A stretch of DNA of 31,691 nucleotides from RUG11783 sp964599695 (lineage in GTDB: Bacteria > Bacillota > Clostridia > Oscillospirales > Ruminococcaceae): the NCBI GenBank assembly GCA_964599695.1, contig CAZRGP010000029.1, forward strand, positions 1 to 31,691, in the 5' to 3' direction. The position numbers were made by a program, and so were the translations under genes. The notes under the pieces were generated by a model. It saw only the letters and a program-made list of their open reading frames with translations, did no database searches and was not told the DNA's origin. This document shows, piece by piece, positions 16,635-24,443 of this stretch (position 1 is the stretch's first letter; every line of letters begins with the position of its first letter).

Positions 16635-18814
16635 AGACTGGTGTAAAAATGACATTTGAGACGCTGAAAACCGCAATTGAAAAGAGCGGCAGGCCTTATG
16701 ACCTGGCGCTGATTACGCGTGCTTATAAATTTGCGGAAGAGCGGCACGAAGGACAGTTCAGAAGGAGCGGAGAACCGTTCATCGAGCACCCGATCAATGT
16801 GGCGATGCTGCTGCTTGAACTGGGACTGGACGATGACTGTATCGTCGCGGCTCTGCTTCACGATGTAGTGGAGGATACGCAGACGCCCCTTGATGAGATC
16901 CGTTCCCGCTTCGGAGCGGAGGTCGCGGAACTGGTTGACGGCGTCACAAAACTCGGTAAGATCCACTTTTCCAGCCTGGAGGAAGAGCAGGCGGAAAACC
17001 TGCGCAAGATGCTACTCGCCATGAGCAAGGACATCCGTGTCATGCTCATAAAGCTCTGCGACCGCATGCACAATATGCGGACGATGGATTCCATGCCTTC
17101 CCAGCGCCAGAGAGATAAATCCCTCGAGACGATGGAGGTATATGCTCCGATCGCTCACCGTCTGGGGATGTCCAAATTCCGTGAAGAACTGGAGGACCTT
17201 TCGCTCAAATACCTGGATCCGGACGCCTATGCCGAGATCAGTCAGCTCCTTGTTGATATGCAGGAGAAGAACGGGGACTTTATCAAGACGGTCACCGATG
17301 AGATCCGTGAAAAACTCCAGCAGAACGGGATCGAAAAGGCGGAGATCCAGTCCAGGATCAAATCGGTCTACGGGATCTACCGCAAGATCTACGTTCAGGA
17401 CCGGTCGATCGAAGAGATCTATGATATCTACGCGATCCGTATCCTTGTGGATACCATCGCGGAATGCTATAACGCCCTGGGAGCGGTCCACGACCTGTAC
17501 CGCCCCATCCCGAAGCGGTTCAAGGACTACATCTCCACACCGAAGTCCAACATGTACCAGTCGCTCCATACGACGGTGATCGCGCGCAACGCAACGCCTT
17601 TTGAGATCCAGATACGCACATTTGAGATGCACCATGCGGCGGAGTTCGGAATCGCCGCGCACTGGAAATATAAGGCAGGCCTGACCGGCAAGGACAGCAT
17701 GGACGAGCGCCTGGAATGGGTACGTCAGCTGCTGGAGAGCCAGAAGGAGTCCGGTGATGCCACCGACATCCTGAGCTCCATTAAGAGCGATCTGCTCCCG
17801 GAGGAAGTATTCGTCTTCACTCCGAAAGGAGACGTGATCGATCTTCCTGCCGGCGCCACCGTCATCGACTTTGCCTACGCCATCCACAGCGCAGTCGGCA
17901 ACCGGATGGTTGGGGCGAAGGTGAACGGGCGCATCGTGCCGATCAACTATCAGGTCAATTCCAGTGAAGTCATCGAGATCCTGACCTCCAACAGCAAGGA
18001 CAAGGGACCTTCCAGGGACTGGCTGAATATCGCCAAGACATCGGAAGCCAAGAACAAGATCCGGTCCTGGTTCAAGAAGGAGCGAAAAGAGGAGAACATC
18101 GCCGAAGGAAAGCAGCAGTTTGAGAAGGAACTGCGCAGGGAGCAGATCCAGATCCCGGCGGATCAGATGGATGCCTTCCTGAACGACCTGGTCCGCAGGC
18201 AGAAGGTCAATACCATCGAGGAACTCTATGCGGAGATCGGTTACGGCGGACTTCCGCTGTCCAGGATCATGCCGAAAGTGCGGGAGATGTACGACAAGCT
18301 GAAGAAGCCTGCCGCTCCTGTCCCGATCGTTCAGGAGGTAAAGATCAGCCGGGCGAAGGCTGTGGACGGCGTCATCATCGAGGGCCTGGACAGCTGCCTT
18401 GTGAAGTTCTCGCGCTGCTGCAATCCGCTTCCCGGTGATGAGATCGTGGGATTTGTCACCAGAGGACACGGTGTATCGATCCACAGGAAAGACTGCCGAA
18501 ATGTGGCGATCGCCATGGAGTCGGAAGAGGGGAGAGCGCGCCTTGTGAGAACGGAATGGGATGTTTCCGCTCAGGAACAGTTCCGTTCGACTATCGTGAT
18601 CAACTGCATGGACCGCACCGGACTGATCGCGGATATCAGCGGAAAACTGTCCGCCATGCATATCCCGATCTATGCTCTGTCCACGGGCTCCACGCCTGAG
18701 AGAAAATTCTCCATCACCACCACGATCGGCGTGAGCGGAAGAGAGCATCTGGACTCGGTCATTGAGAAACTGAGAAAGGTAAAGTCCGTTCTGGACATTC
18801 AAAGGATCAACTGA
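16631..18814 (+). CDS. rel: Bifunctional (p)ppGpp synthetase/hydrolase (RelA/SpoT homologue)
   Basis: This protein of about 727 residues makes and degrades the stringent-response alarmone. The HD hydrolase domain has HDVVED near residue 77. The synthetase domain has YRKIYVQDRSIEEIYDIYAIRIL, RFKD (296-299) and YQSLHTTV; the RxKD signature, rather than ExDD, together with an intact HD site points to a bifunctional enzyme. A TGS domain follows (VFTPKGDVIDLPAGATVIDFAYAIH split over about 398-460), then a CCNPLPGDEIVG zinc-finger-like segment and a C-terminal ACT domain (NCMDRTGLIADISGKL). The start is open: GTG 16631 overlaps the recJ stop as GTGA, while ATG 16649 gives six fewer residues. It ends by sharing one base with dtd. 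Confidence 0.96.
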   Translation: MKTGVKMTFETLKTAIEKSGRPYDLALITRAYKFAEERHEGQFRRSGEPFIEHPINVAMLLLELGLDDDCIVAALLHDVVEDTQTPLDEIRSRFGAEVAELVDGVTKLGKIHFSSLEEEQAENLRKMLLAMSKDIRVMLIKLCDRMHNMRTMDSMPSQRQRDKSLETMEVYAPIAHRLGMSKFREELEDLSLKYLDPDAYAEISQLLVDMQEKNGDFIKTVTDEIREKLQQNGIEKAEIQSRIKSVYGIYRKIYVQDRSIEEIYDIYAIRILVDTIAECYNALGAVHDLYRPIPKRFKDYISTPKSNMYQSLHTTVIARNATPFEIQIRTFEMHHAAEFGIAAHWKYKAGLTGKDSMDERLEWVRQLLESQKESGDATDILSSIKSDLLPEEVFVFTPKGDVIDLPAGATVIDFAYAIHSAVGNRMVGAKVNGRIVPINYQVNSSEVIEILTSNSKDKGPSRDWLNIAKTSEAKNKIRSWFKKERKEENIAEGKQQFEKELRREQIQIPADQMDAFLNDLVRRQKVNTIEELYAEIGYGGLPLSRIMPKVREMYDKLKKPAAPVPIVQEVKISRAKAVDGVIIEGLDSCLVKFSRCCNPLPGDEIVGFVTRGHGVSIHRKDCRNVAIAMESEEGRARLVRTEWDVSAQEQFRSTIVINCMDRTGLIADISGKLSAMHIPIYALSTGSTPERKFSITTTIGVSGREHLDSVIEKLRKVKSVLDIQRIN

Positions 18815-19263
18815 TGAAAGCTCTGGTTCAGAGGGTAAAATACGCGAGGGTCACCATCAACGGAAAGGAAACGAGAGAGATCGGCCCCGGGATGCTGATC
18901 CTGTACGGATGCGCGGACGACGACACGCTGGATATCTGCCCGAAACTGGCGCAGAAGACGGCCATGCTGCGCATCTTTGAGGATTCCGAGGGGAAGATGA
19001 ACATCTCCGCATTGGATCTCGGATATTCCGCCATGGTGGTCAGTCAGTTTACGCTTCTTGCGAATACCAAGAAAGGCAACCGTCCCAGTTTCGTGGAAGC
19101 GGCAAAACCGCCTCTCGCGGTGGATGCTTATGAAAAATATGTGAGCGAACTGAGGAAATACCCCTTCAAGGACGTTCAGACCGGGGAATTCGGAGCGGAG
19201 ATGCAGGTCGAGTTCTGCAACGACGGTCCGGTGACCATCATGCTGGATACAAAGGAATGGTAA
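18814..19263 (+). CDS. dtd: D-aminoacyl-tRNA deacylase
   Basis: This 149-residue enzyme removes D-amino acids, and glycine mischarged on tRNA-Ala, from tRNA. The two family motifs are intact: SQFTLLANTKKGNRPSF and NDGPVTI, the latter with the Gly-cisPro pair. Length and ends match the family. The start shares a base with the rel stop (TGATG) and has AAAGGA seven bases upstream, so translation is probably coupled. It is the last gene before a strong terminator. Confidence 0.96.
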   Translation: MKALVQRVKYARVTINGKETREIGPGMLILYGCADDDTLDICPKLAQKTAMLRIFEDSEGKMNISALDLGYSAMVVSQFTLLANTKKGNRPSFVEAAKPPLAVDAYEKYVSELRKYPFKDVQTGEFGAEMQVEFCNDGPVTIMLDTKEW

Positions 19264-19267
19264 GAGG

Positions 19268-19293
19268 AAAAGCACGCGAAAGCGTGCTTTTTT
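19268..19293 (+). terminator. Rho-independent terminator of the ispDF-dtd operon
   Basis: AGCACGC (19271-19277) pairs with GCGTGCT (19282-19288) around a GAAA tetraloop; A residues before and a run of six T residues after extend the stem and complete the terminator. Confidence 0.96.
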
Positions 19294-19449
19294 GATGCCT
19301 GGTATTTCACGTTGGTTTAAAAATACTTCTAAAGTCTCCATGAATGGGAAGGGCTGCATGGTAGAATCAAATCGGAAATGAGCAACTCGGGCAGGATCTG
19401 TCCGGGTTTGATGTGTTATATTTGCTGACCGGAAAAGGAGGAAAACCAG
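19294..19449 (+). promoter_or_regulatory. Leader region before the 5'-nucleotidase gene
   Basis: These 156 bases are more A+T-rich than the genes. TGGTAGAAT near 19360-19368 could serve as an extended -10 element and TTATAT near 19416 as another -10, but neither has a good -35. A small stem (GGGCAG/CTGTCC) lies near 19389-19403. AGGAGG precedes the GTG start of the next gene by eight bases. I see no riboswitch that I can name. Confidence 0.3.
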
Positions 19450-20946
19450 GTGGATTACAGAAGACTCAACGAGAAACCGACAGAGCGTTTTAAAAAAGTC
19501 ACTTTACTGCACTCCAACGACATGCATGGCGATTTTCTGGCCGACAAGGTGGATGACAAGCTGACGGGCGGTGTATCGATGCTGTCCGGATACCTCACCA
19601 AGTGCCGCAATGAGGACCCGAATGTCATCTACGCGATCGCGGGGGATATGTTCCGCGGCTCGGTCATCGACAGTGAATTCCTCGGTCTTTCCACGATCCA
19701 GATCGTGAATCTCCTCGCCCCGGATGTGGTCACCCTCGGAAACCATGAGACCGACTACGGTGTTGCCCACCTTCTGTTTCTGGAAAGAATGGCAACATTC
19801 CCCATCATCAACGCGAACCTCTACATCAAGGAGAACGACACCCGTCTGTTCAATCCCTGTTACATCATGGAGATCGACGGGATGCGGATCCTTTTCATAG
19901 GTATCATCACGGAAGAGGTCATCAACCAGACAAAGGGCGAGAGCGTCATCGGGTCGGTGATCGGGATCGAAGAGGCTGCGAAGGAAGTGGAGCGGATCTG
20001 CAACTCCTACAACGGGCTGGATATCGATCTCGCGGTCCTGCTGACCCACATCGGGTTTGAAGAGGACAAGAAACTTGCTGCCCTCATCGATCCCTCCTGG
20101 GGCATCGATATCATCATCGGAGGACATTCCCACACCTTTATTGACGAGCCGGCTATCGTAAACGATATCCTGATCGTTCAGGCAGGTACCGGAACAGACC
20201 AGATCGGAAGATTCGACCTGATCGTGGATACAGAGAATGACCGAATCGATTCCTATCAGTGGACGGCGGTTCCCATCAATGAGCATACATGTCCGAGGGA
20301 TGAGCGCATGGAGGCGCTGATCTCCTCCATCAAGGCGAAGACCGACCTGAAATACGCCAAGGTGGTCGCGAATTTCGACTACGAGCTCTTCCATCCGGAC
20401 AGGTGGGAGCAGACAGAGCTGGGCGGTGTGTTTGCGGACGCCATGATGGAAAGCCTCGGCACCGATATCTTCTTCATGGGTTCGGGATCTGTGAGAAAAG
20501 TGCATATGGGACCCATCGTCACGCTGCAGGATTTCACCGAGTGCTACCCCTATGACGGGAAGTCCTACGGGCTGAAACTCACTGGAGCGCAGGTGAAGAA
20601 AGCGCTTCTCCACATCTACAGGGATGAGGCGTGGCTCGGCAATCATACCGAGTTCTATCAGCTGTCCAGGGGCATGCATGTCGTGTATTCCAAGTCAAAG
20701 CACGAACTGCTGAAATGCGAACTCAACGGTGAGGACATCCAAGATGACCGGATCTATGATGTGGGCGTCCAGGAGTTCCATTACAACAGCCTTCCGGAGT
20801 TTTTCAATCTCTCCTTTGAGGAGGTGGAGGCGAACGGAGAACCGATCATCCTCACCACCAGTGACGTCACTACCCTCCTGGAGTACTTCAAGAACCACAA
20901 GCACCTCGGTTTTGATGTGGAGGGCCGCCTGGAGGTGGTGGAATGA
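19450..20946 (+). CDS. 5'-nucleotidase/UDP-sugar hydrolase family metallophosphatase, no signal peptide
   Basis: This 498-residue protein has the two domains of the 5'-nucleotidase family. The metallophosphatase domain shows LLHSNDMHGDF (D24, H26), AGDMFRG, LGNHETDYG, LLTHIGFEEDKKL and GGHSHTF. The C-terminal substrate domain shows FADAMMESLGTDIFFMGSGSVRK, TECYPYDGKSYGLKLTGAQVKKALL. Most relatives are exported or wall-bound, but this one begins with polar residues (MDYRRLNEKPTERFKK) and lacks a signal peptide or anchor, so it should be cytoplasmic. The start is GTG 19450, supported by AGGAGG eight bases upstream. The stop overlaps the next gene as ATGA. The substrate (nucleotide, UDP-sugar or cyclic nucleotide) cannot be read from sequence. 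Confidence 0.9.
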   Translation: MDYRRLNEKPTERFKKVTLLHSNDMHGDFLADKVDDKLTGGVSMLSGYLTKCRNEDPNVIYAIAGDMFRGSVIDSEFLGLSTIQIVNLLAPDVVTLGNHETDYGVAHLLFLERMATFPIINANLYIKENDTRLFNPCYIMEIDGMRILFIGIITEEVINQTKGESVIGSVIGIEEAAKEVERICNSYNGLDIDLAVLLTHIGFEEDKKLAALIDPSWGIDIIIGGHSHTFIDEPAIVNDILIVQAGTGTDQIGRFDLIVDTENDRIDSYQWTAVPINEHTCPRDERMEALISSIKAKTDLKYAKVVANFDYELFHPDRWEQTELGGVFADAMMESLGTDIFFMGSGSVRKVHMGPIVTLQDFTECYPYDGKSYGLKLTGAQVKKALLHIYRDEAWLGNHTEFYQLSRGMHVVYSKSKHELLKCELNGEDIQDDRIYDVGVQEFHYNSLPEFFNLSFEEVEANGEPIILTTSDVTTLLEYFKNHKHLGFDVEGRLEVVE

Positions 20947-22739
20947 TGACAGAAAAACGAAGTAAGTTTTGGTTCCTGTTTGTTGTGGGCATGCTGCTTA
21001 CAATATACTTGTTTTTCCCCAAATGGGAGGTTTATGCATTAGCTCCTGGCGATTATTGTCCCACTTGTGGGATCAGTCAGTTGGAATTATATGTTACGTA
21101 TAATGAGGCGACTTGTACCAGTGCAGGAGAGGGAATGGCCATATGTAATAATTGCAGGGACTCAGGTATTCCTCCAGAACATACAGTAACAATTCCGGCT
21201 TTAGGTCATAGTTATGTCATGACATCCTCTGTTGAACCGACCTGTACTTCTGCCGGAAGCAGATCCTACAGCTGTTCCCGCTGCGGAGCTGCAACATCGG
21301 AAGGTCTTTCCGCTCTCGGCCACAAATATGTATCGAAAGTCATCGACGAAGCGACCTGCACCGAAGACGGCCTGACAAAATACACCTGCTCCCGCTGCGG
21401 AAACAGTTATGAGAAGACGGTGGAAGCCTTGGGACACGAGTGGGGCGAGGAAGAGACAGTCGAGGCAACCTGTACAGAAGACGGCCACCGCAGGAAGGAA
21501 TGCGAGCGGTGCGGTGAGATCGAGGAGGAGACGTATCCCGCCCTCGGTCACAGCCTGGGAACCTTTACCGTGGTCAAGGCAGAGACCTGCACGGAAGACG
21601 GCACACGTGAGGCAGTCTGCTCCAGATGCGGGGAAAGAGTAAAGGAATACATACACGCTCCCGGGCACGACTATCCGGAGGAGTGGACGCTGGAGAAGGC
21701 AGCGACCTATTTCGCGGAAGGACTGGAGTCCAAGACCTGCTCCCGCTGCGGAGACCGGATCACCCAGACGATACCCAAAAAGAATATCGTACCGATCATC
21801 GCCGGAGGTGCCGGAGGTATCGCGGTCCTGGGAGGGCTATGGTATTTCCTCAGAAAAAAACTCCGCCGGAAAGTGGCGGAGGAAGTAGTCAAGGAGCTCT
21901 TCAAACCCAGTGTTGAGTCCAGGACGGTCGTCATTTCAAGTCAAAATGAGGAACTCGTCAAATTCATGAAGGGCAAGTCCTTCCTGCAGGTGAATGCCTG
22001 TGACGAAGAAGGCCTGGCGGAAAGTGTCACAGACAACGGACCGGACCTCGTGATCCTGGATCCTTGTGATGAGGATACCCTGAAACGGCTTCCGGAACTG
22101 AAGGAAGAACTTCAGGCTCAGGAAGAAACGGAAGAGAGCGCCGATCCCGGAACGGCCGCCTCGGATCAGGTAACATCGGATGCGGAAACTGCAGGGGAGA
22201 CAGAAAGCCCGTCTTCTACAGAAGAGGAAGAGGAACCGGCAGAACTGGTATTCGGTCTGATCCTCGAAAAGGATACGATCGAGAGGAACCGGGATCTTTT
22301 ACGAACCTATAAGGAAGAGGGCCTCATCAGCGGATATACCGATACCGAATCGGGAAACTACGTCGTCCTTACGAAGCTGGTGCTCCCGGTCCTGAAACCG
22401 AAAGCCGGTTCGGACGAATCATTGGACAATATCGGCTCGATAGCGGATCTCCTGGGCATACCGGTCATCTCAACGGTGCTCAGCGCATACACATCCGGAA
22501 GGGATATCAAGGCAGTACTGGATGAGGGAGATATCGGGGTCAGTGAGACAGCCACCATCATAGGGGATATCGCCAGCATACTCGGACTGGACACGCTGGG
22601 AAGCGTGGTCGGGCTGGTCGGCGACGTGGAGTCGATCCGTGACGCCGCGGATGAGGAGGCAGGCGCCTACGAAAGAAAGGAAGGCGTCAGCGGAGCGAAG
22701 GATATCGTGGAAGTGGTGACCGATCTGCTGGATAAGTGA
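20943..22739 (+). CDS. Membrane protein with extracellular Cys3His repeats and a degenerate receiver-like domain
   Basis: I do not recognise a named family for this 598-residue protein. Residues 9-25 are a membrane or signal segment. Residues 56-242 hold five repeats of about 38 residues, each CT(S/E)(A/D)G, then CxxC(G), then A(L/P)GH; ligands in unit two are C101, C111, C114 and H127. A sixth degenerate unit (253-270) keeps only the CSRCG pair. Residues 282-302 form a second membrane segment followed by RKKLRRK, which places the rest in the cytoplasm. Residues 327-373 (RTVVISSQ..., CDEEGLAESVTDNGPDLVILD) resemble the first half of a response-regulator receiver with SS replacing the acidic pair but D373 kept. 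An acidic linker (390-432) follows, then more fold-like sequence ending VLPVLKPKAG. The start overlaps the 5'-nucleotidase stop (ATGA). The first 300 bases are clearly richer in A+T than the rest. Confidence 0.8.
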   Translation: MMTEKRSKFWFLFVVGMLLTIYLFFPKWEVYALAPGDYCPTCGISQLELYVTYNEATCTSAGEGMAICNNCRDSGIPPEHTVTIPALGHSYVMTSSVEPTCTSAGSRSYSCSRCGAATSEGLSALGHKYVSKVIDEATCTEDGLTKYTCSRCGNSYEKTVEALGHEWGEEETVEATCTEDGHRRKECERCGEIEEETYPALGHSLGTFTVVKAETCTEDGTREAVCSRCGERVKEYIHAPGHDYPEEWTLEKAATYFAEGLESKTCSRCGDRITQTIPKKNIVPIIAGGAGGIAVLGGLWYFLRKKLRRKVAEEVVKELFKPSVESRTVVISSQNEELVKFMKGKSFLQVNACDEEGLAESVTDNGPDLVILDPCDEDTLKRLPELKEELQAQEETEESADPGTAASDQVTSDAETAGETESPSSTEEEEEPAELVFGLILEKDTIERNRDLLRTYKEEGLISGYTDTESGNYVVLTKLVLPVLKPKAGSDESLDNIGSIADLLGIPVISTVLSAYTSGRDIKAVLDEGDIGVSETATIIGDIASILGLDTLGSVVGLVGDVESIRDAADEEAGAYERKEGVSGAKDIVEVVTDLLDK

Positions 22740-22757
22740 TCAACAAAGGATAACAGC

Positions 22758-22789
22758 AAAAAACAGCAGGGCGTGCCCTGCTGTTTTTT
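22758..22789. terminator. Bidirectional terminator
   Basis: A 15-base perfect inverted repeat (22758-22772 and 22775-22789, core ACAGCAGGGC/GCCCTGCTGT) has six A on the left and six T on the right. It terminates both the repeat-protein gene (plus) and the sugar kinase gene (minus). Confidence 0.96.
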
Positions 22790-22797
22790 ATGGAAAA

Positions 22798-23709
22798 TCA
22801 TTTTCCCGCAAGGGGTTCTCCGAGATCCGTGGTCAGCACCTCTTCCAGGGTCGGGATGGAATCCGATGCTCCGGGACGGGTCACCGCGATCGCTGCGGCC
22901 TTGCTGGCGCGCTGAAGGGCGGTCTGAGCGGTTTCTCCTGCGGCGAGTGTGGCGAGGAAGTATCCGGCGAAGGTGTCGCCGGCTGCTGTCGTGTCCACCG
23001 CCTTGACCGGGTAGATGCCGTGGGAGTAGCGGTTCACGCCGTCGTAGTATACTGCCCCGTCTCCTCCCAGTGTGAGGACAACGATCCCGTCGGGGAACAT
23101 TTCCTTCATTTTTTTGCATATGACATCCGGATCGGTCTCGCCTGTGACCGCTTTGCCTTCGATCTCATTGAGGATGAAATAGGAGACGTGCTTCAGCGCA
23201 GGGGAGGAGGCAAGCTCATCCGTCATGGGAGAGGGGTTGATGGCTACTTTCATTCCCTTTTCCGCCGCCTTTTCAATGGCGTAATCCCTGCAGGACGTCT
23301 CGTTCTGAAGAAGCATCAGATCGCCCGGTTCGAAATGGGTGAGCATCTCGTCCACAAAGGCTTCGGTGATGCTTCCGTTGGTCCCTGCGAGAATGATGAT
23401 GGAGTTTTGTCCGCTCGGTACGACCTGAATGATCGCGTGGCCTGTGGGAATGCCGGTATCCGTCTCCAGGAGAGAGACGTCCACGCCTTTCACCGTCAGC
23501 CAGTCTTTCAGCATGGTTCCGTCTGTTCCGATTCGCCCCGCATGATAGGTCTCCGCTCCTGCCTGCGCCAGGGCTACAGACTGGTTCAGACCTTTGCCGC
23601 CCCTGTGAATGCTCCGCCCCGAAGCGGCTGTCGTTTCACCGGGTTCCACAAAATGGTCCATGGCATAAACATAATCCAGATTCAGTGATCCAAAACTCAG
23701 TACCTTCAT
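22798..23709 (-). CDS. PfkB-family sugar kinase, ribokinase-like
   Basis: This 303-residue kinase phosphorylates a sugar with ATP. The N-terminus (SFGSLNLDYVYAMDHFVEPGET), the GGKGLNQSVALAQAGA motif with a following GxDG, the NPSPM segment and the C-terminal DTTAAGDTFAGYF motif with the catalytic aspartate are typical of ribokinase and its near relatives. I chose ATG 23709 because the family N-terminus starts there and AGGAGG lies 11 bases upstream. It is a single-gene unit with its own promoter and the shared terminator. No transporter or regulator for ribose is beside it, so the sugar may be another pentose or a nucleoside. Confidence 0.88.
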   Translation of the reverse strand: MKVLSFGSLNLDYVYAMDHFVEPGETTAASGRSIHRGGKGLNQSVALAQAGAETYHAGRIGTDGTMLKDWLTVKGVDVSLLETDTGIPTGHAIIQVVPSGQNSIIILAGTNGSITEAFVDEMLTHFEPGDLMLLQNETSCRDYAIEKAAEKGMKVAINPSPMTDELASSPALKHVSYFILNEIEGKAVTGETDPDVICKKMKEMFPDGIVVLTLGGDGAVYYDGVNRYSHGIYPVKAVDTTAAGDTFAGYFLATLAAGETAQTALQRASKAAAIAVTRPGASDSIPTLEEVLTTDLGEPLAGK

Positions 23710-23742
23710 TTGTATTTTTGCCTCCTGTTCGTGCTCATTTTG

Positions 23743-23771
23743 AGTGTAACACAACGGGGTGCGCACCGCAA
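23743..23771 (-). promoter_or_regulatory. Promoter of the sugar kinase gene
   Basis: On the minus strand TTGCGG (23771-23766) and TACACT (23748-23743) are separated by 17 bases, about 34 bases before the start codon. Confidence 0.5.
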
Positions 23772-23789
23772 TGTGCGATGGATGTGGGC

Positions 23790-23799
23790 GTTTCGAAAC
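23790..23799. promoter_or_regulatory. GTTTCGAAAC palindrome, possible LacI-type operator
   Basis: This exact 10-base palindrome with a central CG lies about 20 bases upstream of the -35 box of the sugar kinase gene. LacI-family operators are often CG-centred palindromes of this kind. Assignment is by form and position only. Confidence 0.3.
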
Positions 23800-23875
23800 A
23801 ATTTGTTTGCATAAACCTAAACGAATCTTAAAAAACAGGACCTGTGGAAGCGTATATCTTCGGCGTTCACGGTGG

Positions 23876-23930
23876 TATAATGACTATCAGATAAGAAGCA
23901 TCGTTACGTTCGATGCGCTCGGTTTATAAT
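23876..23930 (+). promoter_or_regulatory. Two -10 elements before the zinc-ribbon gene
   Basis: TATAAT occurs at 23876-23881, within TGGTATAAT (an extended -10), and again at 23925-23930, about 30 bases before the start codon. Neither has a close match to TTGACA at the right distance. Confidence 0.5.
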
Positions 23931-23959
23931 GAGAGAAACAATGGTGAGGTAAACAAGAG

Positions 23960-24379
23960 ATGCCATTTTGCGGAAACTGCGGAACAGAACTGAAGAACAA
24001 TGAAGCGTTCTGCCCCAATTGCGGAGCTCCTACGGGAAACGCGCCGAAAACCAATGCAGGAACCAATCCTCCTGATTTTGATGAGATCAAAGGCAAGGTG
24101 GGAGATGTGATCGGCAAGATCGACGACAAGTTCGATTCTGCCACGGATAAGGTCGAAAACTTTGTGAATACCCAGATCGTGAGTCCTCCGAACGTGACTC
24201 CGGATGCGGATGACGCGGAATCCATCTGGATGAATATCCTTTCCTTCTTCTTCCCCATCGTCGGGATCATCATCTGGTTCATCAACAGGGGGAACAAGCC
24301 GGTCCTTGCAAAGGGTGTCCTGAAGTGGGCGCTCATCGGCATGGTCTTCAGCCTGGTCCGTTACTTCCTGTTCGGATGA
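23960..24379 (+). CDS. Small membrane protein with N-terminal zinc ribbon
   Basis: This 139-residue protein begins with a zinc ribbon (CGNCGTELKNNEAFCPNCG: two CxxC pairs within the first 22 residues). A polar linker with an Asp/Lys-rich helix (FDEIKGKVGDVIGKIDDKFDSATDKVENF) follows, then two hydrophobic segments near the C-terminus (ILSFFFPIVGIIIWFI and ALIGMVFSLVRYFLF). It matches the broad group of zinc-ribbon-domain membrane proteins of Firmicutes, whose function is unknown. GGTGAGG stands 10 bases before the ATG. It is followed by a hairpin. Confidence 0.82.
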   Translation: MPFCGNCGTELKNNEAFCPNCGAPTGNAPKTNAGTNPPDFDEIKGKVGDVIGKIDDKFDSATDKVENFVNTQIVSPPNVTPDADDAESIWMNILSFFFPIVGIIIWFINRGNKPVLAKGVLKWALIGMVFSLVRYFLFG

Positions 24380-24399
24380 CCGGATCGAAGAGAAAAAAC

Positions 24400-24423
24400 A
24401 AGAGCGGACCCCCGTCCGCTCTT
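24400..24423. terminator. Hairpin terminator after the zinc-ribbon gene
   Basis: AAGAGCGGAC (24400-24409) pairs with GTCCGCTCTT (24414-24423) around CCCC. On the plus strand it is followed by CATATTTG, a weak T-tract; on the minus strand by GTTTTTTC. Plus-strand termination may be incomplete, leaving some read-through into the next gene. Confidence 0.7.
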
Positions 24424-24443
24424 CATATTTGTTGAGGTGTTTT

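Noticed and set aside
17012..18802. 596-codon open frame on the minus strand opposite rel
   Set aside because: It is the mirror frame of a well-supported rel gene; the translation is rich in Asp, Arg and His in the manner of antisense frames.
19294..19449. Leader of the 5'-nucleotidase gene, considered as a riboswitch
   Set aside because: Only one small stem can be drawn and no conserved core of a known riboswitch class is visible.
19504..20679. 391-codon open frame on the minus strand opposite the 5'-nucleotidase gene
   Set aside because: It mirrors a gene with complete metallophosphatase motifs and shows no domain.
21108..21755. Regular spacing of similar DNA segments, considered as a CRISPR-like array
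   Set aside because: The similarity is at the protein level (Cys and GH positions), the reading frame is open throughout, and the DNA units are not identical.
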